Below are positions 51,301 to 61,870 of a stretch of DNA of 64,000 bases, in pieces. Made by a program: the position numbers and the translations under genes. The stretch's first letter is position 1. Each line of letters opens with the position of its first letter. The stretch lies in contig JAKCOZ010000005.1 of assembly GCA_022605955.1 (NCBI GenBank), forward strand, positions 45,870,950 through 45,934,949, read 5' to 3'. The notes beneath the pieces are model-generated. The model saw only the letters and a program-made list of their open reading frames with translations, was not told the DNA's origin and searched no databases. This stretch comes from Rallus limicola (Eukaryota > Chordata > Aves > Gruiformes > Rallidae).

Positions 51301-51731
51301 TTTAATATGGGGGGAGGGGGGAGGAAAAAAAAAAGGAGGGGGAAGACCTCAGATGTTAAATGTTATCCAATTAAGCTTAAAATAAACAGCCCAGAGAGAT
51401 GAAATCTTGATACCAGGGTATCACATTCTGTGAGGAGTCTCAGACATTTGTTCACAATGTGGCACAAACAGCCCAGCAGCGGCTGCTGGTGACAGCCAGA
51501 GGTGGGCAGGCAGGAGAGGAGGGGTGGGGAAATGGAGGGATTCACATACCCTTTCCCACTCCCTGTCCTCCACCAGGGTGGAGGGGGATGGAGGAAGAGG
51601 AAGGGGAGGAGGTAGTTTAGGGCATTGTCTCTGCCTTCCCCACGCAACCCAGCAAAGGCAGCTCTCCCACAGCAAAGACATCACTTGGCAGCACTACTGA
51701 CCTTCAGATAGCAACAAAAAAAGAATGTTTC

Positions 51732-51737
51732 TATTAC
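51732..51737 (-). other. BCL11B: 5' splice site of BCL11B exon 3
   Basis: Minus-strand TTGTCAG|GTAATA. The translated homology ends exactly at the G before GT, and joining to the terminal exon keeps the frame. Confidence 0.9.
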
Positions 51738-51953
51738 CTGACAACTGACAATGACATCCAAATGTGCCTGACGTCTCAGTCTGAATCTCAGTCTGAGTCC
51801 CGCCAACTGAGACTGCACGTGCACCACAGCAGGGCAGGCTAAGGCAGGGCGGGAGGGAGGCCAGTGCGCGGAGAGGTGACGTGATCACGGATGTGTGAGG
51901 GTGGGAGGAGGCAGCTATGGGAGCCCCCGGCAGGTTTGCAGGCCTGGACGGCC
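51738..51953 (-). CDS. BCL11B: BCL11B exon 3, alternatively spliced in-frame exon
   Basis: This is a 216-bp exon on the minus strand, framed by a strong acceptor (T-rich tract ending CTCCAG, first exon base 51953) and a donor CAG|GTAATA (last exon base 51738). Read in phase 1 it gives 71 full codons plus two split Gly codons. The peptide contains [20 protein letters not shown] and ends GCHCQLSG, which matches the exon present only in the long BCL11B isoform (71 codons in human as I recall it). The junction into the terminal exon reads ...QLS-G-KDEPSS, in frame. The segment is rich in Pro, Ser, Ala and Cys with no recognised domain. It separates the N-terminal CCHC-finger region from the second finger. 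Because 216 is divisible by three, skipping it yields the short isoform. The gap to the terminal exon is 46.4 kb, similar in scale to the mammalian gene. Confidence 0.93.
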
Positions 51954-51980
51954 CTGGAGAAAAAACAATAGAAAAAACTG
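51954..51980 (-). other. BCL11B: 3' splice site of BCL11B exon 3
   Basis: The minus strand reads a T-rich tract TTTTTTCTATTGTTTTTTCTCCAG just before exon base 51953 (GGCCGTCC). The polypyrimidine tract is strong. Confidence 0.9.
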
Positions 51981-52389
51981 TCAGTCGGATCTAAGTCTGA
52001 AGGGACAGAGGAGGCATCATCAGGGGAAACAGGCGAGGCGGGGGCAGGCTGCCTAATGTGCAACATGCTTGGTCTGAATCCCTCTTTGGGTCTGGCTGAG
52101 GCTGATGGCTCATGCCAGGGAGAAGAGCAAGAAGAGACCTGGGGTACCCGCAAGCCCGGGCTGAGGGCCCGCAGGGGCACAGAGAGGGGAGAAGCAGGGT
52201 GGGATGGCTGGCCCTGGCCTGGAGCAGAGCCAGAGGCGGAGGATGTCACCCAGGGCACTTGCTCGGGGACCAAATGAAAAGGGGGATTATTGTTTTACGG
52301 CTGTGTTAATGCATTGAGCCAGCACAAAACCAGGCAGGCTTTCTGTCGAGCCGCCTCTGAAGCAGGCTCCACACACCAGCCTGGACAAA

Positions 52390-52620
52390 GTGCAGTGACT
52401 TAGAGCTCAAATGGCTTCAGCGAGGTGCCAGGAGCTGAGCTCCCAGAAGGAAGCATTGGCGGCCGCTGTGCCGCCTTCCCGCTTGAGCTGCAGCCAGTTG
52501 TGCATTTTGCATGCCCCGATTATGCAGGCTGCTTCTCTATCGAGTCTGTGAAGAAGGGAGAAACCTTTTTCCTGATACCTAAAAGATGATATTGTAACCT
52601 CCAACTTTGTATTATTTAGT
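52390..52620. promoter_or_regulatory. candidate regulatory or conserved stretch upstream of exon 3
   Basis: This is locally GC-rich, repeat-free DNA with CGGCCGC and TTTTGCATGCC and no coding homology. It may be part of a regulatory element; this is inferred from composition only. Confidence 0.2.
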
Positions 52621-53137
52621 TTTAACCCCTCTAGGAATCACCTGCCATTTAAAAGCTGTATTTAAGAGTCTTCTCCTGCTCCGCTGGAAACACTCGCTTC
52701 TCCTGGCACTAGTCCAAACTGAGCTCCGCGGCTTTGCAAAACTAAAATACAAGTCTTAGATACCAATATACACCTGTACAAATACAGATACACACAAACA
52801 CACACATGCACGCAGAATCAGGTAAGAGGCGCGTTTTTGGCTGGTGCAAATTAGCAGAGTTTAAAGGGAAGTTGAGCAAATGACACCACTTTACATCCAG
52901 CGAGGATCTCACACACACCCTGTTTAAAACAATGTCTTGTGCTTAATTATTAACTATAGGGCAGCTACTAATGAAGGGCAGTTTCTAAATGAAGATCTGT
53001 GGTGGAGTGGTCACCATTAAAAAGCTGGCATTTGCCAACAGTTACCACACAATGGTAGATCAGAAACCACAGTTTCCCCCTGTATTTAGATCAGGAAATA
53101 TGTGTGCTAATTGTGGGGTAACTTCTGGCAAATGTTC

Positions 53138-53154
53138 TTTTTTTTTTTTTTTTA
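53138..53154 (+). repeat. T homopolymer
   Basis: A run of about 17 T in intron DNA with no adjacent recognisable element. Confidence 0.85.
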
Positions 53155-56100
53155 ATGATGGCAAATTGGCCGGGGCTTGCATGTGCACCTTACAGATACA
53201 TGCAAACACTGTGGCAGCAAGGAGAAATATTTATCCATGCTCCCTCCAACCTCAGAGAAGCAATATTTTCTAAGGAAGGAAGACTCTCCACTTCGAGAGT
53301 CCCAGTACGGAAACTAGGCCTAAATGTTGATCTGACAGCTACACATGTGAGGCAAACGGGGATACTTCATCCTTGGCACAGCATCCAGCTCTCCAGTCTG
53401 CAAGGACTGCATTTGATTTTGTCGTTTATCTTAAATGGCTAAGAGACCACCAGTGCAAAACATTTGTGTGAAGCTTTTGCCAAAACCACAAGTGAAGAGT
53501 CTAAATTCCCTGTGTAAATACTTGAGCTTCAAGCATCAAGGATAAAATTTGTGCTCTTTTGTGAGGACTGGTTTTAAATAGAAGCCATCTCTGTGGCTCA
53601 TGGGATGAGGAAGGATTTTTTTATTTTGGGGGCTCAGTTGCTTGACTTTTGTAACTCTTTGATCTCCCTGGAGTACTACAGAAGCAGGTAATGATAACTA
53701 CTATCCAGATTGTACCTACATTGTGTTTTGGGCAGGACTGTGCACCAGTCATGTGTAAACTGATGTCAGACATAGATTTCTATGTGTATAGAACAACTCT
53801 ACAGCCACTGTAGCATATATGAGTAACCAGTTTGGGTTTTTTTCATGGAACAAAAAGCAACAATGATGCTATCCAATGACTTATCAATTGTATCTTATAT
53901 TCCTGATATTATGAAAACCACTAGGCTAGCATAGGCTATGTTGAGCTGCCAGGGCACTTGTCCTTGAAGGGAAAGTTGTGAGCTTGAAATCAGGATTTAC
54001 AGAAGGGCCTCAGGGCAGCAACATCTTGAGTTACACCTAGACATGCCTCTGGCCCCACCTTGACTACAGGCACAGGGACTGCAGTCACACAGCCCTCCTC
54101 ACACCCTGGAGGCATACTACAGGTTTTAAAGGAGCTCATCACACATAGGATCTATATGAAGCCCACCAGGTGTACTCTCAACCACAACTGTATTGGGTGT
54201 TAATGTGGAGGTGCACAGGTCCTTGGATACAACACTACCCTGACAGCAACAGCATCTCCTCTAGTCCTGGTGTGTCCCACCTTTCCATTGGCAATGAATT
54301 TGCTACAATCTGCACAGCCCTGAGACATCTGGGAAGATGCTAAGAGCTCATGAAGTGGGTCCAGGGAGGCCAATCCTTTTCTTTTCCAATACATCTCCTC
54401 CAGTGGGGAAAGGAAAATAAGGTTTCAAACAGGAGGTTTCTAACGATGTGGGCAAAAGGATTCTGAGAGAACTTTCCAAGAGAGGCACTGGGGGCAAGCT
54501 AACAATCCATTTTATCATGGTGCCTAAAAAAATTATGGGAAGGTCTATATGAACCAGTTGCCAGTGAATGGATGGAAGGGAACGTGTCAAAGGTCTTTGT
54601 TCTTTGATGTCTATATGCTGTAATCTAAAAAGTGCTAGTCTAGTGTCAGAAAAGAAAGGGTTGGTAAGGGAGAAGAAGGATGGACAAAGAGAGGGAGTCC
54701 CACCACCACTCCCGAGTCCAGTCCTAAGAGTCAAAGATCATGGGGCTGCCAGGCTAGGAGTCCAAGCCTGCCCTTAGAAGCAACATAAAACCGTGGCATT
54801 CTTCCTCCTCTTTGCTACTACTTTAGTGTTTGTTCCTTTGTCACAAATATCAGGACAGTCCTAGAATCACATCAAGTGGCAAATCATGGAGAAGGAAATC
54901 ATATCCATTGCCCTCAGGTAAAGGCATGATAAAATGGAGTGGTCCACCACCATTAGGTATGTGACGCCTATTCATAGCTATAGAAAGAATAAGAGTGCTC
55001 AGAAACACTCACTTTGCATTTACTGGGAACATGTTTTATATATCCTGCTCCTCTTCTGTGGGATTTTTTTTCTCCATGAAGGATCTATTTAAGGCTGAAA
55101 ATGAAGTTGGGGTCTCTACTATTCTTCAAGAACTGCTACAGGTGGTGGACAAAAACAAAATGAACAAACAGACAAAAGACAAGCACATCTAGGTAGACAG
55201 ACAGATGATATCTTAAGGTGGTGCTGAGAGTTTTCTACTCAACCCATACAGCACCAGGTGAAGGATTGGAGCCAGTCTCTGGAATCCTACAGCTGATCAA
55301 TCACATCATACTGCACATGTTTCAAAAAAAAAAACAACAAAACCACTCCTGCAAGCCCCTGACTAAGCACTAAAGGAAAGCAGACCACAAGAACTGTGCT
55401 GCAACCTTAGAGGCAAAAATGCTAGACAAGTGGGGTGAGTGGGCACGCACGTGTAGCTCTGTGTGGCTCAGACATCACTGACACAATGTGTGAGATTGTA
55501 TTTTCCTCTTGGGTCAGCACTGGGAAATCACTCACCTGCACTGCAGATCTCAATTGTATTTTCCGCATTTGTTCTGCACAGATGTGAAGAGGAATTTTGC
55601 ACGTTGCATGAGTGTGAAACATGCACAGGGACTGTCACCCTGTAAATAAAAGATGTGCATTGCTGATGGTGAAGGAGGAGTTTGTCCTTTAACAGGCTCG
55701 GCATATGGTCAGTGCCTATACATGGCAGTAGGCTATGTTGACTCCCAGGCTCCACTAAGAGTAAAATTTTTGCTCTCTGCTGTATTTGAAATTGCTAAGA
55801 AGAAAATAAGGTAAATTGGACATGACCCCAGAAAATGGAAATGAGCCTAAGAGCCTAGATGAACATGACAAAAGCCACAATCAAGGCATAAATTACATCC
55901 TTTTGTTGTCCCTCTCCCTGAGCCTAGGCATGACTGGCCATATGATACAGTATATGTAAAACACCACACTTCTCTGGCACATCTGCAGAAAAGTCCCTGA
56001 GCAATGCACAAAGATGGAGCTGCAAACAGCATTCACAGTGTCCCACCTCAGTGTGGTTCAGACCAGGAGACCTGATCTTCTTTTAAGAAATCTTACTTTA

Positions 56101-57300
56101 CATCTCGTGTGGGGTGTAAATGCAGCCACACATAGCTGCATAGCTGGTGCGTCCCCGGGGGTGTTGTGTGCTCGCCTGGGTGGGTGCTTGGGTGTGTGTC
56201 TGTGCACAGGCAGACAGGCAGGTGTACAAGCAGACACGAAAGCCACTTAACAGGGCATGAACCAAGTTTGTCTCTGTGTCTCTGTGCCTGTCTGGTGTTG
56301 GAAAATCAATCAATAGCTGGTTAGACACTAAAGCTTAGCTCCATTATTAAAAAAATCTCTTTCAATAAAAAGAAAAACATCTGTTCAAACAGTGTACGGC
56401 TAGAAATTCAGAGTGCAGGCTGCAGCCTCGTCCTGCCCTGTGCCCGTCATGTTCAGAGAGAGTACTGCAGATGTTCTGAGATGGATTTTACATATACCAT
56501 TGCAGCAGCTTTGAACAGACACATCCAAAAGTGAAAGACAGATCTATTCGCTAGTCTTTCCAACAGATTTTTTTCCACACTTTTCCTAAAACAAGTTGTC
56601 TCATCTGTATTACACCCTCTCATATGGACTCTTCCCACCTGATACTCTTTCCACTATGTCTTTTTGCACAGACACTAAACATGATGAAGTGACCATGCAC
56701 ATACACACATATACATGCACATACACACACAGAGTGTACAGAGACACGGTTGCACAGACATTTCCAACAGCAACTAGCAGAGCAATGCATACATGCCCTG
56801 CAAGTGCCAGGGACATGCAGCATCCCCCTGGAAATGCAGTAGGACTCAGGGGTATAGGCAGACATGCTATTATACACAGGCAGGCACGGAGCCCGGCGCT
56901 CAGCCAGACACACTTGCACACCAGCCTTTACCTCTCCCCCAGCACACACACAGTGGTTTTGGAGCAGGATGTTAAGACATCCTGGAGTTAGGATGCTAAG
57001 ACTAAAACTTTGATAGAGCTGGAAACAGAAAGGCTGCACTGGGGAAAGAAGAAGAAGGGCAGGAAAGGGATTTCTTGTTATATTTTGCTCAGGGATTATT
57101 TTTTTTTTGGCAGACAAGGATTCCCTTTGAATTGATACATTTCTTTCTCCCAAGAATTTTAAATGATAATGTATAAATGAGTCATAGATCAAGAACTGCG
57201 ATGTGGTGAGCAAGAAGGAGAAAGAGTGTGAGTGAGGGGCATTGGCACAGAAATTTGACAGTACCCCAACTCCCCCCCTCCCTCCCCCCATGCCAAGACA

Positions 57301-57900
57301 TTAATTCTCACAAGTCGGAGAAAATTACTATGCATGAATGCAAAAAGCATGATCAGGAGTAATTAACATGGCTTCATATGCAAATTTTATTAATGCAGAA
57401 GTACAAAGTCATTATGCAAATGAAACTTACGTCAACTCTCTTGACAAATATTCATCTCTAAAGCTCAAGTTTCTCCCTTCTAATTTTTTTTTTTTTTGGT
57501 GTAAAACCAAAAAAAAAAAAAAAAAGTGACGAGGAGTGTTTGACAAGTTTGCAAAGTTGTTTTTCAACCGGAGAAATTTATTCTTGCATTGTTGATATAT
57601 TTTTTTTGTTGTTGTTGGCAGGTACACGACAGCTCATGGAGGAGAGCGGGAGGATGGGGGACGCGGGCTACCAGCAGCAGGCAGCCAATCAAAACGCCAG
57701 CGGCTGTAATGAGCGCGATTGATGACTGTTTGGCTTTACTGCAGGGTAATGAACTAGAATCCAGTCTGAGGAGGAAAAAAATATGAATATTCATGAAGCT
57801 GTGCTCCTGCCTTTGATGATTAAAGAAATTTTTAATATTCAAATAAGCGCTTGCCAAGTGATTAACAAAGAACAAGCACGCAGGAATATGGAAATGGAGC
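57301..57900. promoter_or_regulatory. candidate intronic enhancer/conserved noncoding element with POU octamers
   Basis: Two exact ATGCAAAT octamers lie 36 bases apart on the plus strand (57378-57385 and 57414-57421), and a 12-bp palindrome ATGAATATTCAT sits at 57783-57794. TAATTA-type motifs (57361-57365) also occur. The block 57620-57890 is uninterrupted, balanced and repeat-free, typical of conserved developmental enhancers. The A/T hairpin at 57484-57522 splits it in two. No alignment was possible, so the call is inference. Confidence 0.4.
57484..57522 (+). repeat. A/T-rich perfect hairpin, 17-bp stem, 5-base loop
   Basis: T14-GGT (57484-57500) is exactly complementary to ACC-A14 (57506-57522), with loop GTAAA. 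The A run continues to 57525. The GGT/ACC clamp shows true palindromic symmetry, not just two independent homopolymers. Confidence 0.85.
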
Positions 57901-59915
57901 TGTGGAAGATTTGGGAGTCACAGTCTGTGCAGAAAAGACAGCACAAAATTTCATAAACAAGATAGGCAGATAACCCATTTCAAATCTGAGCAAATAAAGG
58001 GGGAAAAAATACCCTTCTTTTTCATCAGTTTGGATATTGTATCAGTCACTTTGTTTTAGAGCGCAAAGGAGAATAAAAGCAACCGGTGCAGTAAGATGGG
58101 GGGAAAATCCAAACCCTGAGAAACCAAATCCAGCAATTACAAAGTAAGAATTCTGGGTGAGAAACCGATAGGCAAATGATGGCTAAGTCCACCGTCTGCT
58201 GTGGGCTATTCCTTTTCAAAAGCAGGAGCCTGCCTGATGCTGAGAGCCTTCCAGCTACTGAGAACCGACAACTTGTTGTATACAACAGGCAGGAGTCAAA
58301 AGTATTCAGAAATAACTGTGTCCAGTTTAACCCTGCCATTAAATCCCTTTCCTTGACTAGAGGGTGCACAATGGGGCTGGACCACTGTCTGGGAGAGGAG
58401 TGAGGGAGTGCAGCAGAAAAAAAAAATATTACTGACAGGGCAAAAAAAGAAATGGAAAAAAAAAGTGTGAAAGGAGGGTGCAAGGAGGTCTCAGCTGCCC
58501 ACCCTGGTAATGGGTAAGAAATGTGTTTCCCGTGTCTGAGCCAGAAAGGTCCTCCACTCCCCACAGGTTTCTGAACAAGGATACAAAAATGCAGCCACAT
58601 TACAAAATGTCTGATAAGTTCAGGCTCTCACAATTTAATAGCTTCACTAAGGATTCACACTGAAGAACATAATAACAATATTAGCTGCTAAAATGACTTT
58701 GCAGTTAAAATACATCTAATTAGCAGCAGGCAACATCCCTTTTTTTTGGTCTTTTTCAGAAAAAACGTTAACTTCAGAGCTACCTTATACAAGAATGGAA
58801 TGTAGCTGAGCTCTTTCTGTTACTCAAAAGCCAGAATAAGGATGCTTCAAACTCTTAGGGCATTGGAAAACCAACTCACCTTCTTTGTTATTAGATCCTG
58901 GGGTTTCACAGGCCTGTTTGGCTTTTCTGTAGATCTTTAAAACCTCTGGTTAATTATTTCCTATTTTAAAATCTAAAGAAAGCATAGTCTAGGTACCATT
59001 TAATAATTATCTGGTATCTTCAGAATGGAACATTTCAACTTTAAAAAAAAAACAATTTGTAATAATACCATCATGAAGACAATGTTACAAAATGTACAAA
59101 ACAGCCATGACCAGAACCTTCAGAGCTGCCGTGAAAACACATCATGGAGCTAATGGGATTTTTCAGCCCATGTCTGCTCCATTTTTGGAGATACAAAAAT
59201 ATCCACTATTGATGTACCACAGAAAAGAAAGCGGGGGGGAGGGTTGCGGGAAGGAGGGATAAGGGAAGGAGAGAAAAACAAAAAAGAAATGCCTAAATGT
59301 AAGTAAAGATAAGGTTAAACACCATGAAAGGGTATTGCTGGGAGTCTTTCCCCTGAATAATGCCAAGACCTTTCGAAGATGCCTGTTGTCTCTAGGTGTG
59401 TGTGGGCGGGTGAAGTGTGATATTACATAACACACACGCAGCAGCGGCTGTGCACAACCGTACTGATTATAATGCTTGACTGTGAAACTCAGCTCTCCAT
59501 TTCCTGGGCTGTTTGTAGCTTGTGTCAGACCCTTGAACACTGTAAATGTTATCCTTTATCTATGAGATTCCTTGGCTTCATTTTCATCAATGCATTTTCT
59601 ATTTTAATTTCACAGAAGCAACTACCAGCTCATGCAGTTGGTTGCTTTGAAGCCCTTCTTAAACAGCAGTTAAGTTCTACCATATACATGTGAATACTTA
59701 ATATTTATGCCACATTTTCTTCCTTTCTTTAAAAGAATCCCATTTACATGTTTCTGGAGAATAATGATACTTCAGCAGGGCAGGTGAACACACATTTCAG
59801 CATATGGAGTCAATGGGAAAAAGTCTTAAGAGTCAATATTGTAAAAATCAGCCCTAAATTTAAGTGGCTTGAATTGAGCGTGCAGCTGTGGTTGCCTGTC
59901 AGTAGTTAGATGCTG

Positions 59916-59965
59916 TAATAATAATAATAATAATAACAACAACAATAATAACAATAATAATAATA
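59916..59965 (+). repeat. AAT/AAC trinucleotide microsatellite
   Basis: Imperfect AAT units with AAC variants. It abuts a MIR-like SINE remnant that starts around 59960. Confidence 0.92.
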
Positions 59966-60060
59966 TGCCTTTCATTTCTCTAGTGCATTCCATGCAAAGA
60001 TCTGGAAGCACTTTACAAAGATAAATAAACTGAGCTTGGAACACCCCGTGTGGTTAATAA
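59960..60060 (+). mobile_element. MIR-like SINE remnant (amniote type)
   Basis: GCCTTTCATTTCTCTAGTGC, then GATCTGGAAGCACTTTACAAAG and CTGAGCTTGGAACACCCCGTGTGG follow the order of an amniote MIR-type SINE (CCTTTCATC ... GATCTCAAAGCACTTTACAAA ... CTCACAACACCCCTGTGAGG). The 3' part is missing or too diverged. Confidence 0.55.
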
Positions 60061-61784
60061 ATATCCTAATGTATCTAAATATCCTGTTTTGAGCATGCAA
60101 CTCTTCTTACTGTGTTAAAATCCACATTTTAGGCTGTCTGCATATTTGTGCATGGCATTTTGGAGGCTCAGTCATTGAGGGCAGGCTGTGGAGATTTTTA
60201 CTTACCGAAGAGACCATGTGGATTCCCAGAAGCAGCCCACACTACACCTGCAAGACTGCTTATGCAGTGCCAAAGCCCCTCTTTTAGGAAATGGGGGAGT
60301 GGGTTATCACTGGACCTGCTTGAGGGCCAGGGTGGGAGGCTTGCCGGGATATCCAGGTGCTGCATGGCAGCACCAGCAGCATCCCTACCCTCTGGGTCCC
60401 TGCAGAGTCTCCTGCAGGACCACCCATCCCAATCCTGATACTCACCCAAACTGTTCCTGGCCCTTTGTCTGTGCTTTGAACACGAAGCTAAGGGAAAAAC
60501 TGAAACATCTTGGCTCACCCCCACTAAACACACAAGAAAAAGAACTCACGCCTACCCCAAGGCTCCATTTATCGCTTCCTTCTGCCGTGCCCTCTCCCCA
60601 CCCTACCGACACAGGGCTTTGCCCCACGAGGACCATATTGCTATGCTATGACAGCAACCAGGAGCAAGAGGAGGCAAAGACTGGGACTAAAACATCATAA
60701 GGGATAAGTAAATACAGAATTACCAACATATGTGATATAACATAGGGAACCAAAGCATTTTCTCACGTCAGGAGGATGCTCTTGCAGACGGGGTTCTGGG
60801 CTGGGAAGGGTGCTGGGGTGCACACCCCAGGCCACAAGCCACTCAGGCTACAATACATCCCTTCCCAGAGCTCAATTTTCCCCTTCCCACCCTCTGCCTG
60901 TCTGGTCTGCTCAGTCCCAAAATGCTTCCAAGCAGACCCCAGCTCTCGCTCCGTGGGTACAGGGCAACTAATACAATGGTGCCCTGAACCAAGCTGCAAT
61001 GTCCAGAAGCTACCGCAATAAACTAACAAATAACAATAATCACCCTGATTTGTGGAGTTTGTTTCTCAAAAGGCATAAAGGGTTGACAATAAACAGTTCA
61101 TCAATTTTCCCAAGCTTGTTCCCCAACTCTTGTAATTAAGTCCTGGGGAGTTTCAATGGTTGTAAAAATCCTTATGGGGATTAAAATTTTTAGTCCAGAT
61201 TATACCGTGAATATTTCTATATACCAGCAAATATTCCTGATGCAACTGAAACATATAAGCACTGCAATGGATGATTGCAGCAATTTAACATGCCCTGCAA
61301 TTAAAAAAGGAACTCAGTCATGGAAAGAGCTGTTTCCAAAGGGCAAAATAAAATACACCAGCAGCTAGAGAGAGAAAGACCACTACAAATAATCTGAGGG
61401 CTTGACCACAAGAGCATGGTCAAGGGACTAAAATGAAGGCACTGAAGTGGCCAGAGGAAAGCCCCAGACAGGCAGGAGTCAGGAAAAGCAGTGGACTTCA
61501 CCTCTGCTTTGGCCACTCGGGTAGGAGCCCCGTGAACACCTGCAGACACTGCACTGCACACACAGCCTCAAGCAGAATATGATCGTTAGAAAAGACAACA
61601 GGATTTGCTGTTTGTGTAAGTATCTCTCCCTTGCTCCAAACTTTGCCTTCTACTAATGTTTTTTATTTTTTTTCCCTATCCCACACCAAAACTAAAAAAA
61701 AAAAAAAACAACTGATGGAGTTAGGCTTCAGCAGCTCTTTGGCTGTTTGGTAACAAAAACAATTCTTGGAAGGGGAGGGAACTT

Positions 61785-61870
61785 GGGGAAAGAGGCGGAT
61801 GAAGTCACCCTGCCCCTCTGTGCCTCAGTCTCCCCATCTGTGAAAATCAGCTAATGACATCCACCTGATT
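61785..61870 (-). mobile_element. MIR SINE core fragment, antisense on the plus strand
   Basis: GAAGTCACCCTGCCCCTCTG followed by TGCCTCAGTCTCCCCATCTG matches the reverse complement of the MIR core (CAGATGGGGAAACTGAGGCACAGAG). This is the best-preserved SINE piece in the window. Confidence 0.65.

Larger units (their letters stand above)
5381..51737 (-). other. BCL11B: BCL11B intron between exon 3 and the terminal exon
   Basis: This 46.4 kb intron is bounded by the donor GTAATA at 51737-51732 and the acceptor at 5381. I found no second gene in it: open frames stay under about 190 codons and none resembles a known protein. Recognisable pieces are a solo LTR (37578-38165), CR1-like remnants (about 21800-22720 and 23235-23345), MIR-like SINE remnants, palindromic fossils (8978-9093, 17463-17492, 21201-21390, 35532-35627, 48296-48369), a perfect hairpin (31314-31355) and simple repeats. 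Some stretches look regulatory (15610-15990, 29290-29560, 46020-46700). Nothing specific is recognised in roughly 5401-8220, 9094-14440, 23346-29280, 38171-42660 and 48370-51731. Confidence 0.9.

Noticed and set aside
50860..51402. Plus-strand open frame of 180 codons near exon 3
   Set aside because: There is no homology, it ends in low-complexity Gly/Lys/Arg from a purine tract, and it is opposite to the gene.
51839..52273. Minus-strand open frame of 144 codons overlapping exon 3
   Set aside because: It uses another frame than the exon 3 peptide that matches BCL11B and runs through the acceptor into intron sequence; GC-rich composition explains the lack of stops.
56620..57291. Minus-strand open frame of 223 codons in the upstream intron
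   Set aside because: It has no domain, no recognisable homologue, low-complexity Cys/Val-rich repeats from TG-type DNA, and no splice context.
59916..59965. CRISPR-like or tandem array
   Set aside because: It is a trinucleotide microsatellite; no spaced direct repeats occur in this eukaryotic window.
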